From Gammaproteobacteria bacterium (GTDB taxonomy: Bacteria; Pseudomonadota; Gammaproteobacteria; Xanthomonadales; Wenzhouxiangellaceae), in NCBI GenBank assembly GCA_003565625.1, contig PXBD01000061.1:1-57015 (forward strand): a stretch of DNA of 57,015 nt, given 5' to 3'. Under the pieces are notes generated by a model. That model saw only the letters and a program-made list of their open reading frames with translations, made no database searches and was not told where the DNA came from. Position numbers and translations under genes: made by a program. Each line of letters starts with the position of its first letter. The stretch's first letter is position 1. Of this stretch, positions 44,183 to 54,551 are shown in pieces.

Positions 44183-44327
44183 CATCTTTCCGACGCAGGA
44201 TGCAAGAATTCGCGGAGCGCCAGACGACCGTATGATTAATGTTAAGCGAACACCGTAACAGACGTAAAGACAATATGCAATCGCAAGCCCCGTTCAGGGC
44301 TGCCTCAGGGAGGCTTTGACCGCAGCT

Positions 44328-45353
44328 TCAGACCAGGCCGCGGGGGCGAAACAACTGATCGTGCAGGTTGAGCGCATAACGGTCGGTCATGCCGGCGACG
44401 TAGTCCAGCACCTGGGTCAGCGGCTGTGCCTCGACAATGCGATAACTGTCCGGAATCTCTTCGGGGTGAGCCAGCAAGTGCTCGACCAGCTGGTGGATGA
44501 CAGCGGTGGCGCGCCGGGCCTGGGCTGCGGCTTCGGGCCGGAGATAGACCCGCTCGAACATGAATTCGCGAAAGTGTTTCATCGCCAGCAGCACATCGGC
44601 ATTCATCGTGACCTTGCCGCGCTGACAAGACTCCTCGATCACCGCCTCGATCATGGTGTTGATCCAGACCCCGCCGCTGAATGGTCCAAGCACATCAGTG
44701 ATTTCGCGCGGCACATCGCTGGTAGTGATCACGCCGGCGCGAATCGCATCCTGGAGGTCGTGATTGAGGTAGGCAATACGATCAGCAAAGCGACATACCC
44801 AGCCTTCGGCCGTATGCGGCGGCGGCTTGACCCGCCAGGTATGGGCGCGGATGCCGTCGAGCACTTCCCAGGTGAGGTTGCACGGCTCCAGCACTTCGAA
44901 AATCCGAACGCCCTGCTCTGAATGCAACCACTCGCCGTCCGGTACGTATTCCGACAATGCCGCCTCGCCGGTATGCCCGAACGGCGTATGGCCACAATCA
45001 TGGGCCAGGCCGATGGCCTCGGTCAGCGTTTCGTTCAATCCCAAGGCGGTTGCCAGGGCCCGAGCAACCTGGGTTACCTGGAGGGTGTGGCTCATCCGGG
45101 TGACGACGTGGTCTCCTTCCGGATTGATGAAGACTTGGGTCTTGTGCTTGAGACGCCGAAAAGCCTTGGAGTGCAGCACGCGATCGCGGTCGCGCTCGAA
45201 CTCGGTCCGGTAGGGATCGAGTGCTTCCTCGCGCTTGCGGCCACGGCTTTCTTTCGAGCGCGTAGCCAGCGGCGTGAGCAGTTCCTCGCGCGCCTCGCGC
45301 TCGGCCCGCCCGACCGGGCGCAGCGATTTCAGCGATCCGGCAACCTGGGACAT
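44328..45353 (-). CDS. dGTP triphosphohydrolase-like HD-domain protein
   Basis: HD-domain phosphohydrolase of 341 residues, related to Dgt, hydrolysing (d)NTPs to nucleoside and triphosphate; the substrate here is inferred. Motifs: RVLHSKAFRRLKHKTQVF, then RMSHTLQVTQVARALA with H89, and LAHDCGHTPFGHTGE with H118 and D119, the metal-binding HD pair. A C-terminal antiviral-regulatory-like domain completes the dGTPase shorter form. It starts 10 bases after the ArsC-like stop, so it is the last gene of the map-glnD-dapD run. Confidence 0.85.
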   Translation of the reverse strand: MSQVAGSLKSLRPVGRAEREAREELLTPLATRSKESRGRKREEALDPYRTEFERDRDRVLHSKAFRRLKHKTQVFINPEGDHVVTRMSHTLQVTQVARALATALGLNETLTEAIGLAHDCGHTPFGHTGEAALSEYVPDGEWLHSEQGVRIFEVLEPCNLTWEVLDGIRAHTWRVKPPPHTAEGWVCRFADRIAYLNHDLQDAIRAGVITTSDVPREITDVLGPFSGGVWINTMIEAVIEESCQRGKVTMNADVLLAMKHFREFMFERVYLRPEAAAQARRATAVIHQLVEHLLAHPEEIPDSYRIVEAQPLTQVLDYVAGMTDRYALNLHDQLFRPRGLV

Positions 45354-45363
45354 AGCCCAGAGT

Positions 45364-45711
45364 CTACAAGCTCTCTTTGACGGCGGCGTTAAAGCCGACC
45401 AGCACGCCCCGCCGGGTTTCGAACACCGGCCGCTTGATCAGCGTGGGATGGGCCTCGAGCAGGGCTGGGGCCTGGCCGGGATCCTCGGCGAGCGCCCGCT
45501 CGGCCGCGCTTAGCGACCGCCACGTGGTCGAGCGGCGGTTGACCAGCAAATCGGTACCCGCCTCTTCCAGCCAGCGCTGCAGCCGCTCGGCCTCGATCCC
45601 GTCGGCACGGAGATCGTGCCACTGATATTCACGCTCCTGCTCATCCAGCCATTTGAGCGCCTTGCGACAGGTATCGCAGGCCTTGATCCCGTAGACCGTC
45701 AGTTCACTCAT
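45364..45711 (-). CDS. ArsC/YffB-family thioredoxin-fold reductase
   Basis: Protein of 115 residues of the arsenate reductase superfamily, glutaredoxin-like fold. It has [15 protein letters not shown] with C12 and C15 (CxxC, unlike the single-Cys ArsC), and [13 protein letters not shown] and [11 protein letters not shown] mark the Spx/YffB subgroup. YffB-type proteins are probably glutathione-dependent thiol reductases, so arsenate resistance should not be assumed. Its start overlaps the dapD stop by four bases. The same gene often neighbours dapD in related bacteria. Confidence 0.85.
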   Translation of the reverse strand: MSELTVYGIKACDTCRKALKWLDEQEREYQWHDLRADGIEAERLQRWLEEAGTDLLVNRRSTTWRSLSAAERALAEDPGQAPALLEAHPTLIKRPVFETRRGVLVGFNAAVKESL

Positions 45712-46541
45712 TGTGCGGCCCGCAGCAGTTCATTGACCGACGTACGCGAACGGGTTTTCTCATCGACCTGCTTGACGATAATGGCGGCATACAGGCTGTG
45801 TGAGCCGTCGCTGGCCGGCAGGCTGCCGGCCACCACCACCGAGCCAGCCGGAACCCGTCCGGTGAGAATCTCGCCGCTGGCGCGATTGTAGATGCGGGTC
45901 GACTGGCCAAGAAAAACACCCATGCCGATCACCGCACCCTTCTCGACGATTACGCCCTCGACCACCTCGGAACGCGCGCCGATGAAGCAGCCATCCTCAA
46001 TGATGGTCGGGTTGGCCTGCAGCGGCTCGAGTACGCCGCCGATGCCGGCACCGCCGGAAATGTGCACGCCCGAGCCAATCTGGGCACAGGAACCCACGGT
46101 AGCCCAGGTGTCAATCATGCTGCCCGCGCCCACATAGGCTCCGATATTGACATAGCTGGGCATCAGGACCGTATCGTGACCCACATGCGCCCCGCGGCGC
46201 ACGGTAGCCGGCGGCACAACACGCGCACCGCTTTCACCGGGCGCATCGTCGGGGCCGGCAAAACGCAGATCGACCTTGTCGAAGTAATGGGTCAGACCGC
46301 CGTGGAAATCACGGTTGGCGGTAATCCGGAAATGCAGCAGGATGGCCTGCTTCAACCACTGGTTGACCACCCAACCGTCCGGGCCCGGTTCGGCCACGCG
46401 CAAGGTGCCGGCCTCCAGACCTTCGAGGCAGACATTGATGGTTTCGCGCAATTGCCGGTCATGCCGCTTTGGCCCCAACTCGGTACGGTCGGCCCAGGCG
46501 GCCTCGATCAGTTGTCGATCAGGATGGTTCGGGTGGTTCAT
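45708..46541 (-). CDS. dapD: Tetrahydrodipicolinate N-succinyltransferase
   Basis: Lysine/diaminopimelate pathway enzyme of 277 residues that transfers succinyl from succinyl-CoA to tetrahydrodipicolinate. The N-terminal domain is followed by a left-handed beta-helix of hexapeptide repeats ([20 protein letters not shown], then [18 protein letters not shown] and [19 protein letters not shown]). Length and motifs fit the succinyl branch. It overlaps both neighbours by four bases. Confidence 0.94.
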   Translation of the reverse strand: MNHPNHPDRQLIEAAWADRTELGPKRHDRQLRETINVCLEGLEAGTLRVAEPGPDGWVVNQWLKQAILLHFRITANRDFHGGLTHYFDKVDLRFAGPDDAPGESGARVVPPATVRRGAHVGHDTVLMPSYVNIGAYVGAGSMIDTWATVGSCAQIGSGVHISGGAGIGGVLEPLQANPTIIEDGCFIGARSEVVEGVIVEKGAVIGMGVFLGQSTRIYNRASGEILTGRVPAGSVVVAGSLPASDGSHSLYAAIIVKQVDEKTRSRTSVNELLRAAQ

Positions 46542-49243
46542 ACGGGCGCTCTCACAGCTTGTCTCGATGATTGGGAGGAGTGGCAGACATCCAGCTGGCG
46601 GCGCAGTTCCTGCTCGAGGGCAGCGCAGGCCGAGGCCGAAAGGGGCTCACCGGCGGCGTCCGAGACCAGGAAAACATCCTCGACACGCTGGCCAAAGGTG
46701 GCAATGCGCGCATCCAGCACGCCGATACCGCAATTGAGCAGCGACTCGGCGATGGCCGACAACAGGCCCGGACGGTCCGTGGCGGCGACCTCGACGCAGG
46801 TCAGTTCGCCGGCCCCGGCAATGCGAATCTCGGATCGCCCCATGAACGGCTGCAGACGGCGCGGCACCGGTCTGGGCGGCAGCGTGCGCACCAGCTTGGC
46901 GGCCAGATGTTCGCGCAGGGCCGCGGTCAGACGCTCAGCATCCGAGTCCAGCAGCGGACCGCCGTTGCTGTCCATGAGCTGAAACACATCCCAGCTCTTG
47001 CCGTCGCAGCTGGTGACGACGCGCGCGGCAAGAACGTTGAGCTGCATCCGATCGAGCTCACGCGCCACCACCGCGAACAAACCGGCGAAGTCCTCGGCAT
47101 GGATGAACACCTCGCTGATCCCCTTGACCGGCAGATGCCGCCAGATCACCAGCGGCAGCGTGCCGTCCGATGCAATGGCCCTGGTCGCCCAGGCCAGCTG
47201 ATCGGCATCCAGGCGCAGGAAGGCGCGAGTCGGCAGATTCGACCAGATGGATTCAGCCCGCTCGGCAACCAGTAGCGGGTCGGCCTCCAGAAGCCGAAGC
47301 GCCTCGGAACGGGTTTCACAAACGCTGCGATCCCGATCGGGGCGCTCTTCCGGTGCCCGCTGCAGGGCATCGCTTGCCGCCAGATACAACTCCCACAGCA
47401 GGCTGTCTTTCCAGGAGTTCCACAGCTTGGGGCTGGTCGCGGCAATATCTGCGGTGGTCAGCACCAGCAGGTGGTCCAGCTGACGCTGGTTGCCGACCTG
47501 CTCGACGAAGCGGTTGACCACGACCGGGTCGCTGATGTCCTCGCGTTGACTGGTGCGCGACATCAGCAAATGCTCGCGCACCAGCCAGACCACCAGATCT
47601 CGGTCCTCGGCGGGAATATCGAGACGGTCGACGAACGCGCGCGCATCCTGTGCACCCAGCTCGGAGTGATCGCCGCCGCGGCCCTTGGCGATGTCGTGAA
47701 ACAAGGCCGCCAGGTAGAACACTTCCTGGCGCTGGATGCCGGACATGACGTCGATGGCGTGGGCAAACTGATCGCGATACCGGCCGAGCGCAATCCGGCG
47801 CAGATTACGCACCACGAACAGGGTGTGCTGGTCGACCGTGTAGACGTGAAACAGGTCGAACTGCATGCGGCCCATGATGTCGGAAAACGCCGGCAGCAAA
47901 GCACCGAGCACGCCATAGCGATTCATCCGCGCCAGCTGACTGTAGACCAGGCGCGGCGACTTGAGCAGTTTCAGAAACATCTCCAGCACATCCGGGCGGA
48001 CGCGAAAGCTCTCGTCGATCAGGTACAGGTGCTCACGCACCAGGCGAATGGTGGCCGCACGCACGCCGCGGATCTCGGGATATTCCGACAACACCAGAAA
48101 CATCCGCACCAGCAGCTCGGGCCGCTCGACGAAGGCATGCGGGTCGATCAGCTCCAGATAGCCGTCGTGAATCCGGAAATACTGATCGATATCGGCCGAG
48201 GGCAGATGCCGGCGGCCGGTCAGCAGTTCTTCATCGAAACTCTGCAGCATGCGCTCATTGAGATGGGCAACCTGCATGGCCGAACGGTAAAAACGCTGCA
48301 TGAACTCTTCAACCGCGGCGTTGCCGGGCGCGTCTGCATCGCAGCCAAAACAGACCGCCAAACGGCGCTGATGCTCGAACAGCACGCGCTCTTCGGGGCG
48401 TCCTTCCAGTTCATGCAGGGCCCAGCGCAAGGCCCAGAGAAAATCCCGGTTGGCGACCAGGTCCTGGTGTTCCTGTTCGCTCAGAAAACCTCGCTCGACC
48501 AGTCCATGCAGGGTCGAGGTTCCAAAATGGCGGCGCGTAACCCAGGCAATCATCTGCAGGTCCCGCAAGCCCCCCGGACCCTCCTTGATGTTGGGCTCTA
48601 AGTTGTAGATGGTGTCTTCGAACTGGGCATGACGAGCATCCTGCTCGGCGCACTTGGCGGCAAAAAATGCCCCGGCAGGCCACAAGGCCGGCGCATCCGA
48701 GGCCGAGCGCATCGCCGCCAACAGACGCCCCGACCCGGCCAGCAGCCGACTCTCCATCAGGTTGGTCGCCACACCCACGTCAGACTCGGCCTCGGCCACG
48801 CATTCAGAGACGGTGCGCACGCTGTGCGCGGGATGGAGATCGGCATCCCACAGCACCTGGACGAAGGTTTCCAGCGCCTGCCGCAACGCCGCACCGGGCC
48901 GCTCGCCGGTCTGTGAATACAAAACCAGCAGGTCGACGTCGGAGTGCGGATGCAGTTCTCCGCGCCCGAACCCGCCCACCGCGCACAGGTCGAGCTCAAC
49001 GTCGTCGTCGACGAGATGTCGCCAGGCGCGCAACACCAGTTGCTCGAGCACCCAGGCCCGGGCATGCACCAGCTCGCGGATATCGACACCATCCCGGAAT
49101 TGCCTGGCAAGCTCCTGGTCGGCGCAGGTCCGGGCCGACTTGAGCCCGGCGGCCAGCGCCGCCGGCTCGCCCGGCAGGCGCGCCAGCGCGCCCAGATCCA
49201 GGCAGTGCCGGGTGGCGGCGACTGCGCCGAGGCGCTCGTTCAC
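46538..49243 (-). CDS. glnD: Bifunctional uridylyltransferase/uridylyl-removing enzyme GlnD
   Basis: Nitrogen-status sensor of 901 residues that uridylylates PII when glutamine is low and removes the group when it is high. The nucleotidyltransferase domain has [15 protein letters not shown] (90-104) with both metal aspartates. A central PII-UR helical region is followed by the HD domain with [18 protein letters not shown]. Two C-terminal ACT domains ([16 protein letters not shown] and [19 protein letters not shown]) sense glutamine. Complete and typical in length. It overlaps map upstream and dapD downstream by four bases. Confidence 0.96.
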   Translation of the reverse strand: MNERLGAVAATRHCLDLGALARLPGEPAALAAGLKSARTCADQELARQFRDGVDIRELVHARAWVLEQLVLRAWRHLVDDDVELDLCAVGGFGRGELHPHSDVDLLVLYSQTGERPGAALRQALETFVQVLWDADLHPAHSVRTVSECVAEAESDVGVATNLMESRLLAGSGRLLAAMRSASDAPALWPAGAFFAAKCAEQDARHAQFEDTIYNLEPNIKEGPGGLRDLQMIAWVTRRHFGTSTLHGLVERGFLSEQEHQDLVANRDFLWALRWALHELEGRPEERVLFEHQRRLAVCFGCDADAPGNAAVEEFMQRFYRSAMQVAHLNERMLQSFDEELLTGRRHLPSADIDQYFRIHDGYLELIDPHAFVERPELLVRMFLVLSEYPEIRGVRAATIRLVREHLYLIDESFRVRPDVLEMFLKLLKSPRLVYSQLARMNRYGVLGALLPAFSDIMGRMQFDLFHVYTVDQHTLFVVRNLRRIALGRYRDQFAHAIDVMSGIQRQEVFYLAALFHDIAKGRGGDHSELGAQDARAFVDRLDIPAEDRDLVVWLVREHLLMSRTSQREDISDPVVVNRFVEQVGNQRQLDHLLVLTTADIAATSPKLWNSWKDSLLWELYLAASDALQRAPEERPDRDRSVCETRSEALRLLEADPLLVAERAESIWSNLPTRAFLRLDADQLAWATRAIASDGTLPLVIWRHLPVKGISEVFIHAEDFAGLFAVVARELDRMQLNVLAARVVTSCDGKSWDVFQLMDSNGGPLLDSDAERLTAALREHLAAKLVRTLPPRPVPRRLQPFMGRSEIRIAGAGELTCVEVAATDRPGLLSAIAESLLNCGIGVLDARIATFGQRVEDVFLVSDAAGEPLSASACAALEQELRRQLDVCHSSQSSRQAVRAPV

Positions 49244-50013
49244 AGCGGATCGTCAGGCAGACAGGTGAGCACATCGACCCCGGTCTCGGTAACCGCCAGG
49301 GTATGTTCCCACTGGGCCGACAGGCTGCGATCGCGGGTAATGACGGTCCAGTTGTCCGGCAGCAGCCGGGTCTGGGGCTTGCCCAGGTTGATCATCGGTT
49401 CGATGGTGAAGGTCATCCCGGGCGCCAGCGCAATTCCATCACCAGGCTGCCCGTAGTGCAAAACCTGCGGCGGCTCATGGAACACGCGCCCTATGCCATG
49501 GCCACAGTATTCCCGCACCACAGAACAGCGTTCGCCCTCGGCATAGGTCTGGATGGCGTGCCCGATGTCTCCCAGGGTCACCCCCGGGCGCACCCGTTCG
49601 ATTCCGGTCAACAGCGCCTGGTGGGCCACCTCGCAGATCCGACGAGCTTTCACCGACGGCTCGCCGACGTAGAACATCTTGCTGGTATCACCGTGCCAGC
49701 CGTCCTTGATGACGGTCACATCGATGTTGAGAATATCGCCGTCCTTGAGCACCTTGTCGCCGGGAATACCGTGACACACCACATGGTTGACCGAAGTGCA
49801 AATCGATTTGGGGAAACCACGGTAGTTCAGGGGCGCCGGGATGGCCTGGAGTTCGTCCACGATGTAGGCGTGGCAGATCGCGTCCAGTTCGCCGGTGGTC
49901 ACTCCCGGCCGGACGTGCTCGCGAATCATGCGCAGCACGCTGGCCGCCTGCTGACCGGCCACGCGCATCGCCTCGATTTCCGCGCCTGTCTTGATCTGGA
50001 TAGATGGGTCCAT
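49240..50013 (-). CDS. map: Methionine aminopeptidase, type I
   Basis: Metalloprotease of 257 residues removing N-terminal methionine from nascent proteins. Metal ligands appear in ILNIDVTVIKDGWHGDTSKMF (two Asp), EYCGHGIG (His), FTIEPMIN (Glu) and QWEHTLAV (Glu). The ATG at 50013 (MDPSIQIKTGAEIEAMR) is the family start; the open frame upstream to 50079 is not used. The stop overlaps the glnD start by four bases. It opens the map-glnD-dapD-arsC-dgt operon and is divergent from the efflux genes. Confidence 0.95.
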   Translation of the reverse strand: MDPSIQIKTGAEIEAMRVAGQQAASVLRMIREHVRPGVTTGELDAICHAYIVDELQAIPAPLNYRGFPKSICTSVNHVVCHGIPGDKVLKDGDILNIDVTVIKDGWHGDTSKMFYVGEPSVKARRICEVAHQALLTGIERVRPGVTLGDIGHAIQTYAEGERCSVVREYCGHGIGRVFHEPPQVLHYGQPGDGIALAPGMTFTIEPMINLGKPQTRLLPDNWTVITRDRSLSAQWEHTLAVTETGVDVLTCLPDDPL

Positions 50014-50150
50014 GGCGTGATTGTAATCCAATGGCCCGTGCAGGCCGTCTGCAAACCGGGCGAATATGCCTTTCGGCACGTGTGCGTCGGGGTCAGGTCG
50101 TGCGACGATGATGACCTAATGCACTTTCTTTATTCATCTACCCTTCTGTT

Positions 50151-51377
50151 GTGAAAGCTTTTTTCAAAATCTTCCTGCCCAGTGTGCTGATGATCGCAGC
50201 AGCGATCGGCGTGGTAGTGCTGCTGGCCCAGAACCGCCCGGAACCACCGGAGCGCGAACCCATGGTATCGGCAATGCTGGTCGACGTAATCGAGGCCGAG
50301 ACCAGCACCGGGTATTTTTCGGTCTCGGCCCAGGGCACTGTGCGTCCGCGGACCGAAACTGCGGTGGCGGCCGAGGTCAGTGGTCGCCTGGTGCGCGTGG
50401 CCGATGATTTCATCGCCGGGGGCTTTGTCCGGGCCGGCGAAACGCTGGCCGAGATCGACCCCAGCGACTACGAGGCCGCCTTGCTCCAGGCCCAGGCAGA
50501 ACTGGCTTCGGCCCGCTCCCGGCTGGCCGATGAGAGCGCCCGTTCGGACCAGGCTCGTCGGGACTGGCAGCGCCTGCACGGCGCAGAACGTGAACCGGGG
50601 GAACTGGTCCTGCGCCTGCCGCAGGTTGCCGGAGCGCAGGCCTCTGTTCAGGCCGCCGAGGCAGCAGTGCTGCGCGCCCGCCGCAACCTGGAGCGCACCC
50701 GCATCTCGCTGCCTTTCGACGGCCTGGTGCGGCGCCGCGACGTTGACCTGGGCCAGTACGTTTCCACGGGCTCCGCGCTGGGCGTGGTCTTTGCCGTGGA
50801 TGTCGCCGAGGTGCGGCTGCCGCTGTCCGATCAGGACCTGGCCTTTCTCGATCTGCCATCTCCCGGCGTGCTTGCAGCCGAAACACCCGTTCCCGTCACC
50901 CTGACCGGGCGCGTGCGCGGTCAGACCGCGCGCTGGGATGCCCATATTGTTCGCACAGAAGGCGTGGTCGACGAGGCAACCCGACTGGTTCACGCGGTAG
51001 CCGAAATCCGCGATCCCTACGGATTGCTCGGCATGCAGCGCCCCACACCGCTGCCGATGGGCACCTTTGTGCAGGCCGAAATCCGCGGCCTGGTCTCGGC
51101 CGGCCTGATCGAACTGCCGCGAGCTGCGCTGCGCGATGGTAATCGCGTCTACCTGGCCAACGCCGACGATGAACTGGAAATCCGGACCGTGGAAGTGTTG
51201 CGCAAGACGCCGCAGCGGGCCTACGTGCGCAATGCCTTACAGCCCGGTGATCTGGTCATCACCACCGCCATCCAGGCACCCATTCCGGGCCTGCCGCTGC
51301 GGGTTCGGGAGGCCGCTGCAGTGCAGCCGGAGCTGCGCCTGTCATCGGCCGGTGACGCACCCGGAGCAGCGCCATGA
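50151..51377 (+). CDS. RND efflux periplasmic adaptor (membrane fusion protein)
   Basis: Adaptor of 408 residues. An N-terminal membrane helix (FLPSVLMIAAAIGVVVLLAQ, residues 8-27) is followed by the lipoyl/barrel-sandwich segment (TETAVAAEVSGRLVRVADDF) and an alpha-hairpin (AELASARSRLADESARSDQA). A beta-barrel domain (about 215-300) completes it. It links an inner-membrane RND pump to an outer-membrane channel. The start is GTG at 50151, just after TTCTGTT; the next gene starts in the ATGA overlap. No TolC-like gene is in the window, so the channel is encoded elsewhere. Confidence 0.92.
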   Translation: MKAFFKIFLPSVLMIAAAIGVVVLLAQNRPEPPEREPMVSAMLVDVIEAETSTGYFSVSAQGTVRPRTETAVAAEVSGRLVRVADDFIAGGFVRAGETLAEIDPSDYEAALLQAQAELASARSRLADESARSDQARRDWQRLHGAEREPGELVLRLPQVAGAQASVQAAEAAVLRARRNLERTRISLPFDGLVRRRDVDLGQYVSTGSALGVVFAVDVAEVRLPLSDQDLAFLDLPSPGVLAAETPVPVTLTGRVRGQTARWDAHIVRTEGVVDEATRLVHAVAEIRDPYGLLGMQRPTPLPMGTFVQAEIRGLVSAGLIELPRAALRDGNRVYLANADDELEIRTVEVLRKTPQRAYVRNALQPGDLVITTAIQAPIPGLPLRVREAAAVQPELRLSSAGDAPGAAP

Positions 51378-54300
51378 ATCAGCAGCGCAACTGGTTCGGT
51401 CAGATCATTGCCTGGTTTGCCCACAACCCGGTGGCTGCCAACCTGCTGATGGTCATCCTGGTGGGCGGCGGACTGTACTCGGCGATCACCGTCAGCAAGG
51501 AGATCATGCCGCGGGTCGAGACCAATTTTGTCACCGTCAGCGTGCCCTACCGGGGCGGCACGCCGCGCGATGTCGAACAGGGGGTGCTGATCCGGATCGA
51601 GGAGGCCATCCAGGACCTCGAGGGCATCCGCGAAATCATTTCGACGGCGCGGGAGGGCTCCGGGTCGGTGACGATCGAGGTCGAGGCCGACTACAACGTG
51701 CTCGAGGTGTTCGACGACATCAAGAGCCGCGTCGACTCGATTACCACTTTCCCGGCCGAGACCGAACGGCCACGCTACCAGCGCGCGACCTGGAGCCAGA
51801 ACGTGATCTGGGTTTCGGTTTTCGGCGATGTGCCGGAACGCACCCTCAAGGAAGCCGCCCGCCAGATTCGCGACGACATCACCGCGCTGCCATCGGTGAC
51901 GCGGGCCGAACTGACCGGGGCACGACCCTACGAGATCGGCATCGAGGTCAGCGAGGAAACCCTGCGCGCCTTCAACCTGACCCTGGGCGAGGTGGCCCAG
52001 GCCATTCGCCGCTCCTCGCTGGATTTGCCCGGCGGCCGCATCCAGACCACCGGTGGCGACGTGCTGGTGCGCACGGTCGGACAGGCTTATGTCGCGGCTG
52101 ATTTCGAAGAGATCGTCATTCGCACCAACCCGGACGGCAGTCTTTTGCGGGTCAGCGATATCGCTGATATCCGCGATGGCTTCATCGAGCGCGATTTCTA
52201 CGCTCGCCACAATGGTCAGCCAGCCATTGGCGTGCGCGTGATGAGCGTGGGCGAGCAGGACGCCCTGGCCGTCTCGCGCGACGTTCGCGCCTATATCGGC
52301 GAGATGCAAACCGAGCTTCCTGCCGGCATCGGCGTCGACTACTGGGCCGACATCTCCTACATGCTGCGCGGCCGGATCGAGATGATGGGCAAGAACCTGG
52401 CGGCCGGGGCGTTCCTGGTCTTTCTCATCCTGACCCTGTTCTTGCGCCTGAAGCTGGCCTTCTGGGTAATGGTCGGCCTGCTAATTGCCTTTATGGGCGC
52501 CATGTGGGTCCTCCCTGCGGTCGGCGTGACCATCAACATGATCAGTCTGTTCGGCTTCCTGGTCGTACTCGGCATCGTGGTCGACGATGCCATCGTCATG
52601 GGCGAGTCGGCCTACACCGAGATCCGCGCCAAGGGCCACTCGGTCGACAACGTGATCAACGGGGTCTACAAGGTGGCGGTGCCGGCCACCTTCGGCGTCC
52701 TGACCACCATTGCCGCTTTCGTGCCCATCCTGCTTGTTTCAGGCGTTCAGGGCCAGTTTTTTGCCGCCATCGGCTGGGTAGTGGTGCTGTGCCTGTTGAT
52801 GTCGCTGGTCGAGTCAAAACTGATTCTGCCGGCCCATCTGGCCCAGATGCGGACCAGCCCGCAAGCCGATGCCAGCCCCAACCGCTTCATGCGCTTCCAG
52901 CAGGGATTTTCCGACGGTTTGTACAAACTGGTCGACCGCGTCTACCTGCCCTCGCTCGGGGTGATGCTGCGTCATCGTTACCTGACCCTGGCGGCCTTCA
53001 TCTCGGTGCTGATTCTTTCGTTGGGGCTGGTCACCAGCGGCCTGGTCCGGGTTGTATTCTTCCCCGATCTGGCCAGTGACTTCATGCAGGTCGAACTGGA
53101 AATGAACGAGGGCACGCCCTCGGCGGTCACTCATGCCAACCTGGATCTGCTGGTCGAACAACTGGCCATTGCCGATGAACGGATCCAGCGTGAACGGGGC
53201 CTGAGCGCGCCGGTGGTGCGAACCACCTTTTCCTGGGCGCGCTCCGATGTCTCCGGCGGGATCCTGGTCGAGCTGACCCGCGATGAGGATAACCGGGTCA
53301 GCACGCGCGAGCTGGAACGCGTGTGGCGCGAAGAAGTCGGTGAAATCCCGGGTGTGCGCACGCTCCAGATTGGCGGGTCCGGCGGCCCCGGCGGCGACGG
53401 GCCCGATCTCAGTTTTCAGCTGGTCGGACGCGACCTGGGTCAACTACAGGAAGCCGCCGCCGAACTGGAAGAGCGCATCCGAAGTTACGCCGGCACGTAC
53501 GATATCCGCAACTCCTTCGAAGGCGGAACGCGCGAGCTCCAGCTCCACATTCTGCCCGAAGCCGAGGCGCTGGGCCTGAGTCAGCAGGACCTGGCCCGGC
53601 AGGTGCGGCAGGCATTCTTCGGCGAGGAAGTGCAGCGCATTCAGCGCGATCAGGACGATGTCAGAGTCATGGTGCGGTACCCACGCGAACAGCGCACCTC
53701 GGAGGGCTACCTGGAAAACATGCGCATCCGCACGCCTGGCGGCGAAGCCGTGCCGTTCGGCGCCGTGGCCGAGGTCACCGTCGGCAGCAGCCCCTCGAGC
53801 ATCCGGCGCTTTGACCGCGAGCGCTCGATCAGCCTGTCAGCGCGGGTTGATACCGATATCGCCGAACCCGGGCGCATCTCCAGCAACCTGCGCGAAGTGC
53901 ATCTGCCGGAAATCCTGGCCGGCTATCCGAACGTGCGGTACCGGCTGGCCGGATCCACGCGCAGCCAGCAGGAGCTGCAGCGCGACCTGATCTGGGGTAC
54001 CGCCTTCGCGCTGTTTCTGATCTATGCCCTGATCGCGGTTCCGCTGCGCTCCTACCTGCAGCCGCTGCTGATCATGTCGGTGATTCCGTTCGGCATGATC
54101 GGGGCCATTTTCGGCCATTGGGTACTGGGCATGCCAATTTCCCTGCTCAGCCTGTTCGGCATCATTGCCCTGGCCGGAGTCGTGGTCAACGACAGCCTGA
54201 TCCTGGTCGACTTTGTCAACCGCCATCGCCGCGCCGGCGAGCAGCGGGTCAGTGCCGCGATCAAGGCCACCCGGGCGCGTTTCCGCGCCATCATCCTGAC

Positions 54301-54532
54301 CTCCATGACCACCTTCCTGGGGCTGGCGCCCATCGTGTTTTTCGAAACCAGCTTCCAGGCCCAGCTGGTCATCCCGATGGCCACCTCGCTGGCTTTCGGA
54401 ATCGTGTTTGCAACCGTGATCACGCTGGGGCTGATCCCGATTCTCTACCTGATCGGTGATGATTTCGTCCGCCTGCTGCAACGCATGCTGGGGCGCGAAC
54501 GACACGGCATGATCGAGGCCGGCGCCGCCTGA
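51374..54532 (+). CDS. RND efflux transporter permease (AcrB/MdtB-like)
   Basis: Proton-driven inner-membrane pump of 1052 residues. Order: helix 1 (about 15-35) and a large periplasmic loop (porter domain), then helices 2-7, where VVLGIVVDDAIVMGES near 395-410 holds the paired aspartates of the proton relay. A second periplasmic loop and helices 8-12 follow, with LFGIIALAGVVVNDSLILVD in helix 10. The drug or lipid specificity cannot be read from sequence. It overlaps the adaptor gene by four bases; the patatin gene follows 19 bases later, so the three may be cotranscribed. Confidence 0.93.
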   Translation: MNQQRNWFGQIIAWFAHNPVAANLLMVILVGGGLYSAITVSKEIMPRVETNFVTVSVPYRGGTPRDVEQGVLIRIEEAIQDLEGIREIISTAREGSGSVTIEVEADYNVLEVFDDIKSRVDSITTFPAETERPRYQRATWSQNVIWVSVFGDVPERTLKEAARQIRDDITALPSVTRAELTGARPYEIGIEVSEETLRAFNLTLGEVAQAIRRSSLDLPGGRIQTTGGDVLVRTVGQAYVAADFEEIVIRTNPDGSLLRVSDIADIRDGFIERDFYARHNGQPAIGVRVMSVGEQDALAVSRDVRAYIGEMQTELPAGIGVDYWADISYMLRGRIEMMGKNLAAGAFLVFLILTLFLRLKLAFWVMVGLLIAFMGAMWVLPAVGVTINMISLFGFLVVLGIVVDDAIVMGESAYTEIRAKGHSVDNVINGVYKVAVPATFGVLTTIAAFVPILLVSGVQGQFFAAIGWVVVLCLLMSLVESKLILPAHLAQMRTSPQADASPNRFMRFQQGFSDGLYKLVDRVYLPSLGVMLRHRYLTLAAFISVLILSLGLVTSGLVRVVFFPDLASDFMQVELEMNEGTPSAVTHANLDLLVEQLAIADERIQRERGLSAPVVRTTFSWARSDVSGGILVELTRDEDNRVSTRELERVWREEVGEIPGVRTLQIGGSGGPGGDGPDLSFQLVGRDLGQLQEAAAELEERIRSYAGTYDIRNSFEGGTRELQLHILPEAEALGLSQQDLARQVRQAFFGEEVQRIQRDQDDVRVMVRYPREQRTSEGYLENMRIRTPGGEAVPFGAVAEVTVGSSPSSIRRFDRERSISLSARVDTDIAEPGRISSNLREVHLPEILAGYPNVRYRLAGSTRSQQELQRDLIWGTAFALFLIYALIAVPLRSYLQPLLIMSVIPFGMIGAIFGHWVLGMPISLLSLFGIIALAGVVVNDSLILVDFVNRHRRAGEQRVSAAIKATRARFRAIILTSMTTFLGLAPIVFFETSFQAQLVIPMATSLAFGIVFATVITLGLIPILYLIGDDFVRLLQRMLGRERHGMIEAGAA

Positions 54533-54551
54533 AACCCTTTAGAATAGGTTC

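Noticed and set aside
45364..45711. Arsenate resistance gene
   Set aside because: It has a CxxC active site of the YffB type and sits in a housekeeping operon with dapD; no ars genes are nearby.
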